Assembly (NCBI RefSeq): GCF_025766255.1
Contig: NW_026516664.1
Location: 558,001 to 622,000, forward strand
DNA from: Zychaea mexicana
Taxonomy: Eukaryota; Mucoromycota; Mucoromycetes; Mucorales; Lichtheimiaceae
Reading direction: 5' to 3'
DNA length: 64,000 bases
The notes under the pieces were generated by a model. The model was not told the DNA's origin, searched no databases, and was given only the letters and a program-made list of their open reading frames with translations. Position numbers and translations under genes: made by a program. The stretch's first letter is position 1. Every line of letters begins with the position of its first letter. This document shows positions 20,875-32,506 of this stretch, piece by piece.

Positions 20875-22996
20875 CTATATACTCAGAACACTAATAACTT
20901 TGGCTTTGATGCCCTTCTTGCCGTTATACTTTTCTATAAATTGCATGATTGTACTCTCACGATCACTGCTCCTTTCTGCCATGTTTAATATTTCTGAGCA
21001 TTGTGGCAACGCGAAGCGTGCGAAGGGATAATCCTTGTTGTCACCACCCTCACATAAAAGAGTAAGAGGCTTGTCCATAAGTGTGTCAAAGTAAGTGTGT
21101 TTGATGTCGCTGGCATTAACCGTTTCCACAGTTGGCGGATCCCATTTTGGCGCTGTCCGAGTGATCAAAGTCGTTCGAGCCCCCTCCTTGAATTCTCTTC
21201 CAGCCTTCATTTTTCCAATTCAAGCATAATTATTATCACAGGCGCAAAAGAAATTTAAACGCGTATAAGGGTAATAAACGCAATGTGTGATCTTACCAGA
21301 GTTTGGTTTGTCAATTGATACTCCAGTTTCATGCAGTCAGTAAACGAGAGACTTGCACCAGCATGATACAGCTGCAAAAAGAGCTTCAATGAGGTCGGCG
21401 ACAAATTAGCGAGTTGATCGAGAGTCTCCTTTGCCCACGTTGTTGCTATTTTTTCATCCTTGAGTGCGACCACAATTTCTTCCATTGTGTCATGTTGGAA
21501 GCATCTATTCAAACAAGAAAAGCAAACATAAAGTATAAGTAAAGGCTCTCTCCGTTAAACTTATACGTGTAGCCCTAGTATGTGTGCTAGTAGCATGAGT
21601 ATATGTATACCTGTTGATTGCTTTGTAAACGTCGCCACCAAGCGAGAACATGGGTGCTTTCTCCTGGTCCATGTCAACGTAGAACTGCTCTATAGCTGCA
21701 TTGATGGCATCCTGCTCCAATGTACCGTTGTTACGTACAAGCTCCTTGAGGGCATCTTCTAGCTTGTTTAAATTTTTCGATGAGACATAATGAGTAGCGA
21801 TACCGGCATAACTAACAAATAAAAAGTAGTTTCATGATCAGCTAACCTTTCTCATTGCCGAAGCTATGATGGCTATATGCGTAGGTGTATTTTCTCATTC
21901 TACTTACAACACGTCTACCCCACGCAGGCGGTGCCCTGTCAACCCAAGATAAAGCCCAAGATATCCGTCTAAACGAGGATACCAGAACGAGGCAGAAGCG
22001 TCAGGAAAATGGCCAATTGAGCATTCCGGCATTGCGTGCACTGTGTTCTCTGTAGCGATCCGGAATGGAGCATTGATGGATAAGCCGACTCCTCCGCCCA
22101 CTATTCATTTTGTTCGTTATTGGTTAATAAAAAGAGTACTAGCCTTTTTTGTAACCATATTTCGCTTCATCGTATATTACTTGTAATGCCATCCATGATC
22201 GCTATCAAACAAGTTTTACGTCGAGTGCCAACAACATGATTCAAACGACAATGCTTTTTAAAAAGGTCGATGCATTCATCGTGACGACCAGCTAGCTCTA
22301 AATCCACTAGATCTTTTTCACATATTGCAACGCGTCCAATTTTTTTGTGAGCCAGTAAAATTCACATGAAAATCGTCAGATCGCCAAAAAGGACCCAAAA
22401 GTACACAAAGCAGACTGAAGTCTAAATTTTCAAATTATGCACGTACATACCTCTAATATCGCCACCCGCACAGAATGCCTTCTCACCAGCGCCTTTGATA
22501 AGAACAACCTTGCTCACTTCAGACATTTCCCACGCCTTAATAATCTTAGTATCTTTTTTCTCTCGCCTAGAATGATAAAAGCATCCGCATTTTCTTTATA
22601 TTCTATCGTGTACTTTACATACCAACAGGTTTTCAGCAATGATATCACACATACTGAATGTAATCGAATTTAATTTAGTCGGTCTATTCAAAAGGATCTC
22701 GTAGATACCACTTGCGTGTTCGGTTATTACTACTCCATCGTCAGCCTATTAAAGCGGGAGGAAAAGAGAGTGAAAGTATCATTCAATAGTTGGGTCTGAC
22801 TATGTCTTTCACAGTGGTGTAAACTTACTGCAGTTGAGCTTGATATAAATACATCCTTACTACTCGGAGATCCGACCGATGGAGAAGAAGGTGTGACTAA
22901 GCGTTTCTGGACTGCAAGTAATCTCTGATTGGCGACCGCTCCATATGATAAGGATGAGTTACTTCCGGTGCCTGAAGATTTTTTATTAAGAGGCAT
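20875..22996 (-). CDS. HIBCH: 3-hydroxyisobutyryl-CoA hydrolase
   Basis: Crotonase-fold thioesterase of mitochondrial valine catabolism; hydrolyses 3-hydroxyisobutyryl-CoA. Exons on the minus strand give, in order, a Ser-rich leader (MPLNKKSSGTGSNSSLSYGA), GIYEILLNRPTKLNSI, VVLIKGAGEKAFCAGGDIRG, TRRKTCLIAIMDGIT, GGGVGLSINAPFRIATEN, then HAMPECSIGHFPDASASFWY with Glu (MPE) and Asp (FPD) at the positions used for catalysis in the human enzyme, GLTGHRLRGVDVLYAGIATH, a helical middle, TSLKLFLQLYHAGASLSF, a large C-terminal exon REFKEGARTTLITRTAPKW, and the end VISVLSI. At least eight introns. The length (over 400 aa) and the long C-terminal part distinguish it from plain enoyl-CoA hydratases. It is divergent from the MFS gene at 24218. 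Confidence 0.9.
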
Positions 22997-24217
22997 GGCT
23001 AAAAATGTAACGAGGTTGAGAGGAGGTGAAAGATGTGAAATAAAGAAAAGAAATGCAGGACAAGCAAATAGCTTAACTATTTATATTTGCGTGTGACGAT
23101 AAATCAGGAGATTTTGGTGATCTTCTATTCGGCGCGTCATGCATGACAAGGCAACGACAACATCAAGTCATCGACCCGTTGCTATGGGATTAACGGATGA
23201 ATTAACAACCGGATTACATAAAGTGAAACGTGTACATGCTTGCCTGTCTGTCACTATTCTCTTACATAGCAAGAAATATTAGACACAATCAAATAAAAAT
23301 GAAAGTTCATGGATGTCGGATAGAGAAGCAGGGAATCGGCTAAAGATATCGAATCCTTTTGACCGGTTATACACAGGGTGCTGACTTCTTGGTTGCATGT
23401 GCAAAAAATGCTAAAATACCTTCGTTATCTTCATTGTTGTAAATAAAAACCTTGAAATATCTCACTGTTTTTATTAAGAAAACATGGTCTGGGTATATAG
23501 TTCGCTTAATGGACGTGATGCATGCTCTTTTGCCGCAAAGCCACTTGTATTTGAGACATGAGCACTGGTGAAAAGCTTATAATGTTTTCGTCATGTGTAA
23601 GTCTGAGGTTTCTTACCATTGACCTGCTGAAGATGATGAAAATGATATACAGCTTGACAATGTTGCTTGTTGTGATTTGCAACATTACTACGTAGACTAA
23701 GAGGAAGCTTTCCCCACCAATTCGACAGTACAGCTGGAAGGTTGTCTTGCTTGAACAAACAACGTCCAGTACCTAAACTGCAACATCGGATTTATTTTCT
23801 GCTATGAATCATACAGGCCACTCTTTTGTTTGTTGCCAGATGTACAACGTTACTGTAGGCTGCTTTATTTATAAAATAACCAAGCAGAGCTACCATTACA
23901 TAATACATAACAGCGAAGGCCAGGAACTATAAACATCTATATACAATTCTACTAAAACAGTCAATACTGTTCTGAGTGGTGACCCTACTGGCATTTGCCA
24001 TGTTGTTGTTCACTTGTTAACTTTAACGGTCAACAACTAAGCACCATGCTATTTGGCCTGAGCTGCATTCGAAGTAGACAGGCGATAAACAGCCCATTAA
24101 CCAAATTAAGTAAAAAAAAAGCCTGTCCTCAAAGCCTGTCGCGGTTTACTAGAATTGTTTTTTTCCGGCCACCAAGGAAAAAGATAATCTTCTTCTCGCT
24201 CTTTTTGCCTCAAACTG
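22997..24217. other. 1.2-kb divergent intergenic region
   Basis: Lies between the starts of HIBCH (-) and the MFS permease (+), so it should contain both promoters. I found no coding sequence, RNA gene or repeat. The T/C-rich segment 24130-24200 just before 24218 is probably the 5' leader of the permease gene. Confidence 0.55.
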
Positions 24218-26107
24218 ATGCCGCCCATCACTACTGCTGCTGATACTGTAACTCTTGCTACTACGGAGGGAGATCCCACGGTACAGACTTTCGAAACGTT
24301 CAATGTTCATGAAGCGAGTACGGCTTCGGGAGACATGAATTCAGAAAAAGAAGGAAACGGTGATCAACAAGATGGCTCGCTTCAGTGGAAGTCCCTGCTG
24401 CCTCATACCATACAATCCTTTTATATCCAATTTGTTTCTGGAATGAATGATGCGAATGTCGGCATTATCCTACCAAGCTTACAAGCCCACTATGGATTGA
24501 CGCAGTATGTTATCTCCATAATCTTTTTGTGTACAACTCTGGGGTACTTCATAGGTAAGAGTGCGATCATCTTTTTGCTTTGACTTGATTTGTCATCATC
24601 TCCCAACAACCTTTCCGTTCCTTAAAAAATTACAACGTGATCGTATCATTAACCGTTTGGGTATCATTGTATAATACTGCTACCAGCTGCGTTTACAAAC
24701 GGCTACTTGATCCACAAAACATCACAGGCCAAGACGGCAATGATCGGATCGGTGTTCATGGGTGTGGGTTACATTGTGATATTGTTCGCACTACCTTTCC
24801 CAGTAATGTGCTGTTTTATGATCTTTGTTGGATTTGGCATGGCGTTGATGCAGTCATGTGCCAACGTTGTTTGCGGAGAAATGCCTCGAGGCACCATTGT
24901 TTTAAACGTTTTGCACGGTACATAAAACAACCATTCTCTACTGCAAGTACGTAGTACGCACTCACAGCTGGAAATTTTCTACAAACAGCTTGCTATGGAG
25001 CTGGCGCCTTGCTTGCACCCTTATTAGCAGCGGCCATACTGGAACAAGGAAAATCGTGGGCAGTAACGTACATGATTCTTTGTGGTATGCAATGGGCGAA
25101 TGTCCTATCCATGCTGTTGGTTTTCCGAAATCTTAAAACTCGAGCCGAACTTGAGAACGAAGAGCAGCAGCAGGACCAGCAGCAAGAAGAAGAGTTATCA
25201 GTTTCGTCGTCATCGTCATCTTCTGAGGGTCGCCAGCAAGCACAAGAAGAGGAGCAACAGCAGAGCTATGATAATGGCAAGATGCTATCGACAGTGATCC
25301 AAAGTCGAATGGCATACATGGGAGCGATCTTTTTGTTGGTGTATGTTGGCTGCGAAGTCACCATAGGCAACTGGGGATACACCTTTTTGATTACGGTTCG
25401 AAGCAGTGACACGGTAGCTATGGCGCACTTTATGAGTGGCTATTGGGTAAGTCAACCTCCACATGATTCACAGTCCTTGATTCACATTCTTTCATGCGAT
25501 ATACACTAGGCTGGCATCTGCGCAGGCAGGCTGTTCCTTGGTTACTTTACATTGCGATTCGGCGAAAAGCGAATGATTTATTGCTATGTTACACTGATCA
25601 TTGGCATGCTGTTCATCTTTTGGTTCGTGCCCGTGGCTGCAGCAAGTGCCGCTTCGCTTGCCATTATGGGTATTGCACTTGGTCCGATCTATCCTTCCAC
25701 AGTAGCCTTGGCCAACAAGGTTGTCCCGTCGCGACTTTATGCTGTGACCATCGGGTTCTTGTCCGCTGTACGTATTTTATGCCGACAAAGTATACCCTGT
25801 GCTTTGTGTGTGGTTTTATCTAACCGTGTAATTATAGTTTGGAAGTGGTGGTTCAGCCCTCTTCCCCTACATTACTGGCGTCATGATTGGTGTCAAAGGC
25901 ATTGGAAGCATGGTTCCATTCTGCGTTGCCTTGGCCATCGCCATGTTTGTAGCGTGGGTGTTTGTGCCAAACCCTGCAAAGGGAAAAAGGGCAAAACAAG
26001 GACAAAGCGAGCTGGACATCTCCTTGGATGCTAGTACCAGTCAAGCATCTGCAAACACGGCGGCAATTAGCTCGCGCTATCGTGGAAGTAACAGCAACCA
26101 ACAATAA
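24218..26107 (+). CDS. MFS permease, BSC6-like
   Basis: Major facilitator superfamily transporter in five or six exons. The polar N-terminus (MPPITTAADTVTLATTEGDP) leads to QSFYIQFVSGMNDANVGIIL (TM1) and ISIIFLCTTLGYF. Next exons give MIGSVFMGVGYIVILFALPF and FMIFVGFGMALMQSCANVVC (TM3-4), then GAGALLAPLLAAAI and QWANVLSMLLVFRNL. A central cytosolic loop is rich in Gln/Glu and Ser (QQQDQQQEEELSVSSSSSSS). The second half runs YMGAIFLLVYVGCEVTIGNW, GICAGRLFLGYFTLRFGEKR (MFS signature-like), LAIMGIALGPIYPSTVALAN, and a last TM MFVAWVFVPNP, ending SNSNQQ. The FVSGMNDANVG and GCEVTIGNWGYTF blocks are typical of the fungal BSC6/fucose-permease-like branch. Substrate unknown. Confidence 0.85.
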
Positions 26108-27018
26108 AAGAGAAACCTGCGTCGGAATGGAAGGGCATTGCTTTTTGAAACAGTCTGTGGGAAAGGGCGTAATGAAATCACTTGAATGTCATTTTACTCT
26201 GTGTAACCGTGGTCCCCGAGTTGCGAGCTTAAAAGATGAACAGACAGATGGTAGCATGTACGATGTCTGCTTTAAGACAGCTTCCTACTTCTCGACTGCT
26301 ACTACAGGGGAGTCGATCGAGAAAGGGACCGATGGAAAACCGTAGAAGAAAAGTTAAAGAAGAAGCAAGGAAAAGTGAGGTGAATCGCCACTTGCCTTAA
26401 TTGGAAGTTTGAGAAGAAAAGAGAGAGTGAATCCTACAACAACGAAAAGGCCGCTCGCTATTCTTCCTTTCTCACACCACCTTTTTTCTTTCTCTTTTCT
26501 CCCGCACTTGCATCCGACACTTTATATTAAATATTCTGCGCTCCCACTCAATTCAGCAACAACAACAACAACCACCACCACCACAATCACACACTTCTTG
26601 CTTCTCGAAACTCACTTTGTCCTCTTTGCCATACGAGCGCTGTAGTGTAAAGAGCTACGGGAGTCTACTCTGCAGCCACAAGTCTTCTTACCCTCCAAAG
26701 CGGTTGTTGGTCGTTCGCAACAGGGCCAGAAGAAAGAGAAGGAAGAAACGGCTTCTTTTTCTTCACTCCATTCCTGCGGATTGACTCAACGGCACGTTTC
26801 CTTTTATTCTATCTTTATCCCTCTTTCGAATTTGCACAACAGCAACAACGATACGACCCTTTCGTTCCTTAAGCACTATTTATTGCAGACTCTCTCTCTC
26901 TCTCTCTCATACATTTCGACCAGACTGTGATTTCGACTTCCCCTCAGCTGCTGCCGCGACCCTTTCCTTCCTTTCCCTTCCCCCCCTTTTTTTTCCGCTT
27001 TGACCACGCGCCTTTGTA
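26108..27018. other. intergenic and CK1 5' leader, pyrimidine-rich
   Basis: About 910 bp: the 3' region of the permease gene, then a long CT- and CA-rich leader of the kinase gene. It contains a CAA/CCA trinucleotide run at 26559-26585 and a (CT)n run at 26891-26908. The TTTCCTTCCTTTCCCTTCCCCCC tract ends 50 bp before the start codon. Open frames here are low-complexity. Confidence 0.6.
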
Positions 27019-29367
27019 ATGACAACCGTGTACTCGATGCGTAGTAGTAAATCCTCTGCTACCACGACAACAACAACAACCACTATTCCGGCTATGATGC
27101 ACGGCGTCGGTGGCGTCGGTGCTTTCAACAATAATGGCGGTAGTGGTCATGGGCGGCAGAAGCAGCAGCATACGATCCAATCAGGTGTCACGCTTCCGTC
27201 GTACACACCGTTGCCTCCTTCTCCGCCGCATAAACACAAACATGCCCAGGGTGGCAGCGGCATCGGGGCAGCATCCTCGCTAGACAGCACAATCAGTGCA
27301 AGCAGCAGAGATGTTATTGTGGGCGACCAGTGGCTCGTCTTGTCGAGGATCGGCGAAGGCTCCTTTGGCGAAGTATTCGAAGGTGTGTTTCTTTTTGTGT
27401 TCAGCACTACCCAGTAAACCTCGTGATAAATTCTTGTTGTAATTTGTGTGTGTATCGTGACTTTAGTTCATTAATATTTCTATATGTAATAGTCCAAGAC
27501 ATTGACACCCTTCGCCTCTATGCCATCAAGCGGGAGCCTCTGGATGTGCGCTCCCCCCAACTGAAGCATGAGAGCATCATGTATGATATTTTGGCTGGTG
27601 GACGTAAGTCTTCTTCTTTGGTTTATTTCCTCTTTTAAGGAACAGGAAGTCGTCTTTCAGACTAAGATTCTTCTTGATGATGCAGGAGGTATTCCCCAAT
27701 GCCAGTGGTATGGAGAGCATGACGATTTTGCGTGCATCGTCATCGATCTCCTGGGGCCTTCGCTACGAGAGCTACATGAAGCAGTGTCTTTTATTTCGTT
27801 GGACGTTATAGTCCAACTCGGTTGCCAAATGGTAAAGTCCTCATGAGCATCCGAGTGTACGGCTGAAAGATTGCTCGTGGGTTGATGTCAGAACCAACTA
27901 ACGTGATTATTCCAGATATCTATTTTGGAACACATTCACCGCCGTGGCATCGTCTACCGAGATGTCAAGCCTGACAACTTTTTGTTTCCGTCCCAGTTTT
28001 ACTTGCCAGAGTATGGCATCGACATGCACAACCATCCTGCTGCTGCTACTGCTTCTTATAACGGTGGTAACACGGGTGGCACGCACAGTCCTAAGCCTTC
28101 CTGTCAGGACATATTTGAAACGTGGGGCATCAGCTCATCCTCGGCTACTCCGATGCTTTCCGTGGTGGATTTTGGCTTGGCCACCTGGTGGCGCAATCCG
28201 GCAACCAACAAACCTTATCCACAGAGCAAGCGGCGGATCAAGAACAAGACAGGAACGGCTCGCTATGCGTCCTTGAACGTGCACCGGGGGAAGACGCATT
28301 CACGTCGCGATGACATTGAATCCCTTGGCTATCTGCTGCTCGACCTTATTCTAGGATCGCTCCCCTGGACGGGCATCCAAGCCCGCAATTCCAAGGCAGG
28401 CTGGGACCGCATGAAGGAGCTCAAGGAAGAGACGTTGTTGACTGATCTTTGTGCTGGATTGCCCCAGGGTTTTCTGCGGTTTATCGATTACGCTCGTGGC
28501 CTTCGGTTCTCGGATCAACCGGATTACGACTATTTGCGGCAACTGATGCGGGACTCGCTCGATAGAAACAGCAGCATGTCACAGTTGGTGCAACGTGGCA
28601 GTAGTAGTAACACCAGCACCAACAACATGGCTTTTGAGGAAAAGCAACAGCAACGGCTTCCAGCACAGCCGCATCAGCAGCAACAAAAGCAGCAGCAACA
28701 CCCTCCTAATTCGGGTGGAAATAACAGTCGTCGCAACAGTAATAAGCGACATCCATCCATCAAGGCGAATCATCATCCGAAATTCAACGGCAACAACGTC
28801 AAGATTGGGCCATCGCCTATGTACAATCAAGAAGGAGTATTCATGATGGACGACCTAGTCCACGAGCTTTCGAACATGGAAGAACCTCAAGAACAACAAC
28901 AACAACAGCAGCAGCAGCAGCGTAGCGGGACGGGACGCAGACGTCGAAACAGCAGTCGGAAGCTAACGATGAGCAAGGGAAGCATTAACAGCAGCAGTAA
29001 CAACAATAACAATAGTAACAACAACTATGGTCGTCAGCAACAACATCATTATCATCATAATCATCCTCATGAAAGCCCACCGCGTCGTACCAACGACAAC
29101 AAGGCCAATGCACCGCCTTCTCCACCATGCGCATCTTCATTCCATAAAATGGTCTATTCAGCACAGCAGCATTTGGATAACCATGGCAACAACAAGAAGA
29201 AGAGGAAGGGCATTGGCTGGAACACGCACAGACACAACAATAACAAGCATTACCATCAGCAACAGCAACCATCTTTACCACATGATGCGACGCTTTACGT
29301 CAAGAGCCCTTCGTGGGGAGCAAACAGGCCCGATGCATTGTGGGGCAACTATCAGCAATGGCTGTAG
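27019..29367 (+). CDS. casein kinase 1 family protein kinase with Q/N/H-rich tail
   Basis: Ser/Thr kinase of the CK1 family. Exons 27019-27382, 27493-27603, 27686-27831 and 27916-29367 join in phase. After a ~100-residue Ser/Thr/Gly-rich N-terminus comes the Gly loop IGEGSFGEVFE, the catalytic Lys in RLYAIKREP, the HRD-equivalent IVYRDVKPDNF, DFGLA, and the CK1-specific block TGTARYASLNVHRGKTHSRR followed by DDIESLGYLLLDLILGSLPW. An insertion of roughly 60 residues (Ala/Gly/Ser/Thr-rich, with FPSQFYLPEYGIDMHN at its start) separates YRDVKPDNF from DFGLA, longer than usual. The C-terminal ~220 residues are low-complexity: polyQ (28890-28920), Asn/Ser runs, His clusters and basic patches such as GTGRRRRNSSRKL. 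All core catalytic residues are present. Confidence 0.88.
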
Positions 29368-29717
29368 TAGTAGTATCACTTCAACGCACTAGCAGAAGGA
29401 GTAGCTCATTTATCTACCTTGAACCTTTGTCTTGGATTTCTTTTCCTTCCCCTCATTCATTTGTTCATAGTTTCAACAGCAACAACAACAGATCAAAATA
29501 GCATTTGTGTTCATACGTTTGATTTTATCTCTGTCTCTTTACAAAATACATGCAAACGAATAAGAAAGCATGGGAAAATTGCATCAAACTTTGTTAGTCC
29601 GTGAGAAGTTGACGACTCTAGGCGTTGCCTTACATGGTTCTGTAAGCAAACAAGCCTGTACTCTTCTTCCTTTTACTGTTTTTTCTTTGCTTCTCTGAGT
29701 AGTGGTCTGTATACACC
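29368..29717. other. intergenic
   Basis: 350 bp between two plus-strand genes: kinase 3' region and the T/C-rich leader of the acyl-CoA dehydrogenase. A short CAACAACAACAACAG run is at 29476-29490. Nothing else seen. Confidence 0.5.
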
Positions 29718-31620
29718 ATGTGGGCACGGCGCGCATTTACCTTGAAGAACAATACGTCTACTTCTTTTTACAACAACGCCGCGAGACAACAATTGGCAAC
29801 ACGCACGTTTTCACATAGTGGTGGTGTTCGCAGCGCTCTTTCAAACACCTACGTCAAGTACAATTGGGAAGATCCATTGGATCTTGAGTCGCAGCTCACC
29901 GATGAAGAGCGTATCATGAGGTATAGCATACCAAGCCTTAGGCACGGTGTCTTTCTCTTCCTCCTCGCTTTCAACAGCAAGAGAGAAAACGACGGATGAC
30001 GACTAAATAAAAATATTGTCTACAGAGATACGGCTAGAAATTATTGCCAAGACAAGCTTATGCCGCGCGCAGTGAATGCATTTAGACATGAAAGCAAGTT
30101 TCTTTTCACAAACAAGATTTCCATCATGTGATACTAACAATCAAAATCCCAAATAGAGTTTGACCCCGAAGTATTGGCAGAAATGGGTGACCTGGGTCTT
30201 CTAGGCGCCACTATTGAAGGCTTTGGGTGCGCAGGTGCTTCTTCGGTCGCTTATGGCCTGATTACCCGTGAAGTTGAAAAGTAATGTCAATTTCTTTTGA
30301 AAGTGATAAAGTGTGTGAGAAAGACTAACCAAAAACTGATCGTCATTAGGGTTGATTCGGGATATCGTTCTGCCATGTCTGTGGTTTCTTCTTTAGTCAT
30401 GCATCCCATCAATACGTATGGCACGGAGGAACAAAAGCAAAAGTATCTTCCAGGCTTAGGTAACCAGTTCAATATATCATCCCTTCTACTCTCTCAGTGC
30501 TCATCATTCGATTTTATGTATACTGACTACATACTAAGCTAAGGGAACTATAATTCCAAGCTTTGGTCTTACCGAACCCAACCATGGATCCGATCCAGCT
30601 GGCATGGAAACACATGCTCGCAAAGAGGGAGATCATTATGTATTGAATGGTAGCAAGTCTTGGATTACCATGGCTCCTATTGCTGACATGCTTTTGATTT
30701 GGGCAAAGAATTTGGATGAAGAGGGTGCTCCTGTCCGTGGATTTATCGTGGAAAAGGTAGCCATAGTTTACCGCTGTTACTGCACTATGGCAAAACTTGA
30801 AAAGGAAGAAGGAAGATACGGTAGGCTTACAGCTTTTATGTGTATTTGCTAGGGTACCGCTGGTCTTGCTACGCCCAAGATCGAAGGCAAATTCTCCTTG
30901 AGAGCATCTATCACCGGTATGGTCATGATGGATGAGGTGCGCATTCCGGTGGAGAATATGCTACCGAATGCCAAGGGCTTGTCGGGTCCGTTCGGTTGCT
31001 TGAATAATGCTCGATTTGGCATCGCATGGGGAGCTCTAGGTATCGTATCTCAAAATTGACATTGTACGTGTCATATGCTCCCATCCTTTCGTTTTTTACT
31101 AATCAAGCAAGCTGATAATAGGCGCAGCAGAAGCGTGCCTGGACGTGGCACGCAACTATACTATGGAAAGAAAACAGTTTGACCGACCCATTGCTAGTAA
31201 CCAATTAATCCAAAAGAAACTTGCAGATGCTCATACTGAAGTAAGTTTGAATTGTTTTGTCGTGTCTTACATGCAACGAGCCAAAAAAAAAACAAACACT
31301 AACCGAGCACCTTGATTATAAATCATGCGCATACTTAGATTGCTCTCGGTTTGAATGCATGTCTGCAAGTGGGTAGACTCAAGGATGCTGGCCGTGCCGC
31401 TCCACAAATGATTTCCATGATGAAACGAAACTCGGCTGGTAAAGCATTACAAATTGCGCGTGAATGTCGAGATATGCTGGGCGGGAATGGTATTGTGGAT
31501 GAATATCACATAATCCGTCATCTCTGCAACTTGGAAAGCGTTAATACATACGAAGGAACATCGGACGTGCATGCTTTGATCTTGGGCAAGAGCATTACTG
31601 GAATCCAAGCATTTTATTAA
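29718..31620 (+). CDS. glutaryl-CoA dehydrogenase, mitochondrial
   Basis: FAD flavoprotein of the acyl-CoA dehydrogenase fold that oxidises and decarboxylates glutaryl-CoA to crotonyl-CoA in lysine/tryptophan breakdown. The N-terminal [20 protein letters not shown] is a presequence. Following exons read [42 protein letters not shown]-type helix text, [20 protein letters not shown] with [14 protein letters not shown], and [20 protein letters not shown] (FAD/acyl-binding region). Then come [32 protein letters not shown] text, [59 protein letters not shown] and [20 protein letters not shown], where the Glu of TYEGT is the catalytic base. YRSAMSVQ/S-type and TEPNHGSDP blocks separate this group from other ACADs. 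About seven introns. Ends ITGIQAFY. Confidence 0.92.
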
Positions 31621-32506
31621 AGCATAACTAGCAGTACACATCGTTCATGTACTTATAAAACGTCTGCTTTTTTTATAAATGTATACCTAAAATAAATTGC
31701 TAAGCATCAGATGATAATAGACTACATGATGAACAATGAGTTTTCAGATACATATCTCATTCCATAAAAATTAGACTAATAAAAAGGCCGACAGCCAAAT
31801 GAGGATATATGTCACCCGCAAGATATGTGAATACTTATGTACAGTAGTGTAGAAACTGTTTCTTTCAAAAAAAAAAAAAAGACGGGACATCATTGACAAT
31901 TTGAAACAACGCATCGCAAATAACGTACATAACCGTGCCATATGATGTATGCACTTCTTGACGCCATGACCATCATTTAAAGCATTTATATTGTACAAGT
32001 AGTTTTGTTTGGTGCGCATTATGCAAAGCTATATCGCTTAGCGAAAGCCACAGAAGAAAAGTGATTGCAATTCCGTGCGGTAATTATACCATTTTGGGAG
32101 ATGGAGCCTCAAGGAAATTCAGGCATACTGTATTAATCCTTTTGTATCACTGCAATCATGTCATATACGGATTTAACCCGCTGTTTGTAACCATTGTTGC
32201 AAAGGTCAGTAACCTTTCCTTTCGTTACATACTCGGAACAACTGATCCGAGAACGGATAAAGATCCGTAAAGCAGCACGTACTACTATGCAACTTTTCAG
32301 AGGGACAAACATAAATTTTGCAGAAAAAAAAAAACTTTAAAAAATAGATGGAAAAAAGCGATAGTATTTACAGAATTACAGTAACAGAGATAAGACATGT
32401 ATAATATATATGTATATATATATATATATACGTATAAGTACAGAAAGAGTAGAGATGGAGGGATTAAGGGAGGGATAAGCTGCTTAACAGAAAAGGGTAC
32501 AATATT
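31621..32506. other. tail-to-tail intergenic region
   Basis: About 890 bp between the stops of the dehydrogenase (+) and the MFS gene (-). A/T-rich, with a (TA)n run at about 32405-32432 and poly-A stretches at 31868 and 32325. No gene recognised. Confidence 0.55.

Noticed and set aside
28985..29281. Cys/Tyr-rich minus-strand frame
   Set aside because: Antisense of the Asn/Gln/His-rich CK1 tail.
2141..31620. Amino-acid catabolism gene cluster (GCV3, OXP1, HIBCH, GCDH)
   Set aside because: The genes are dispersed over 29 kb among unrelated genes and on both strands; proximity is probably chance.
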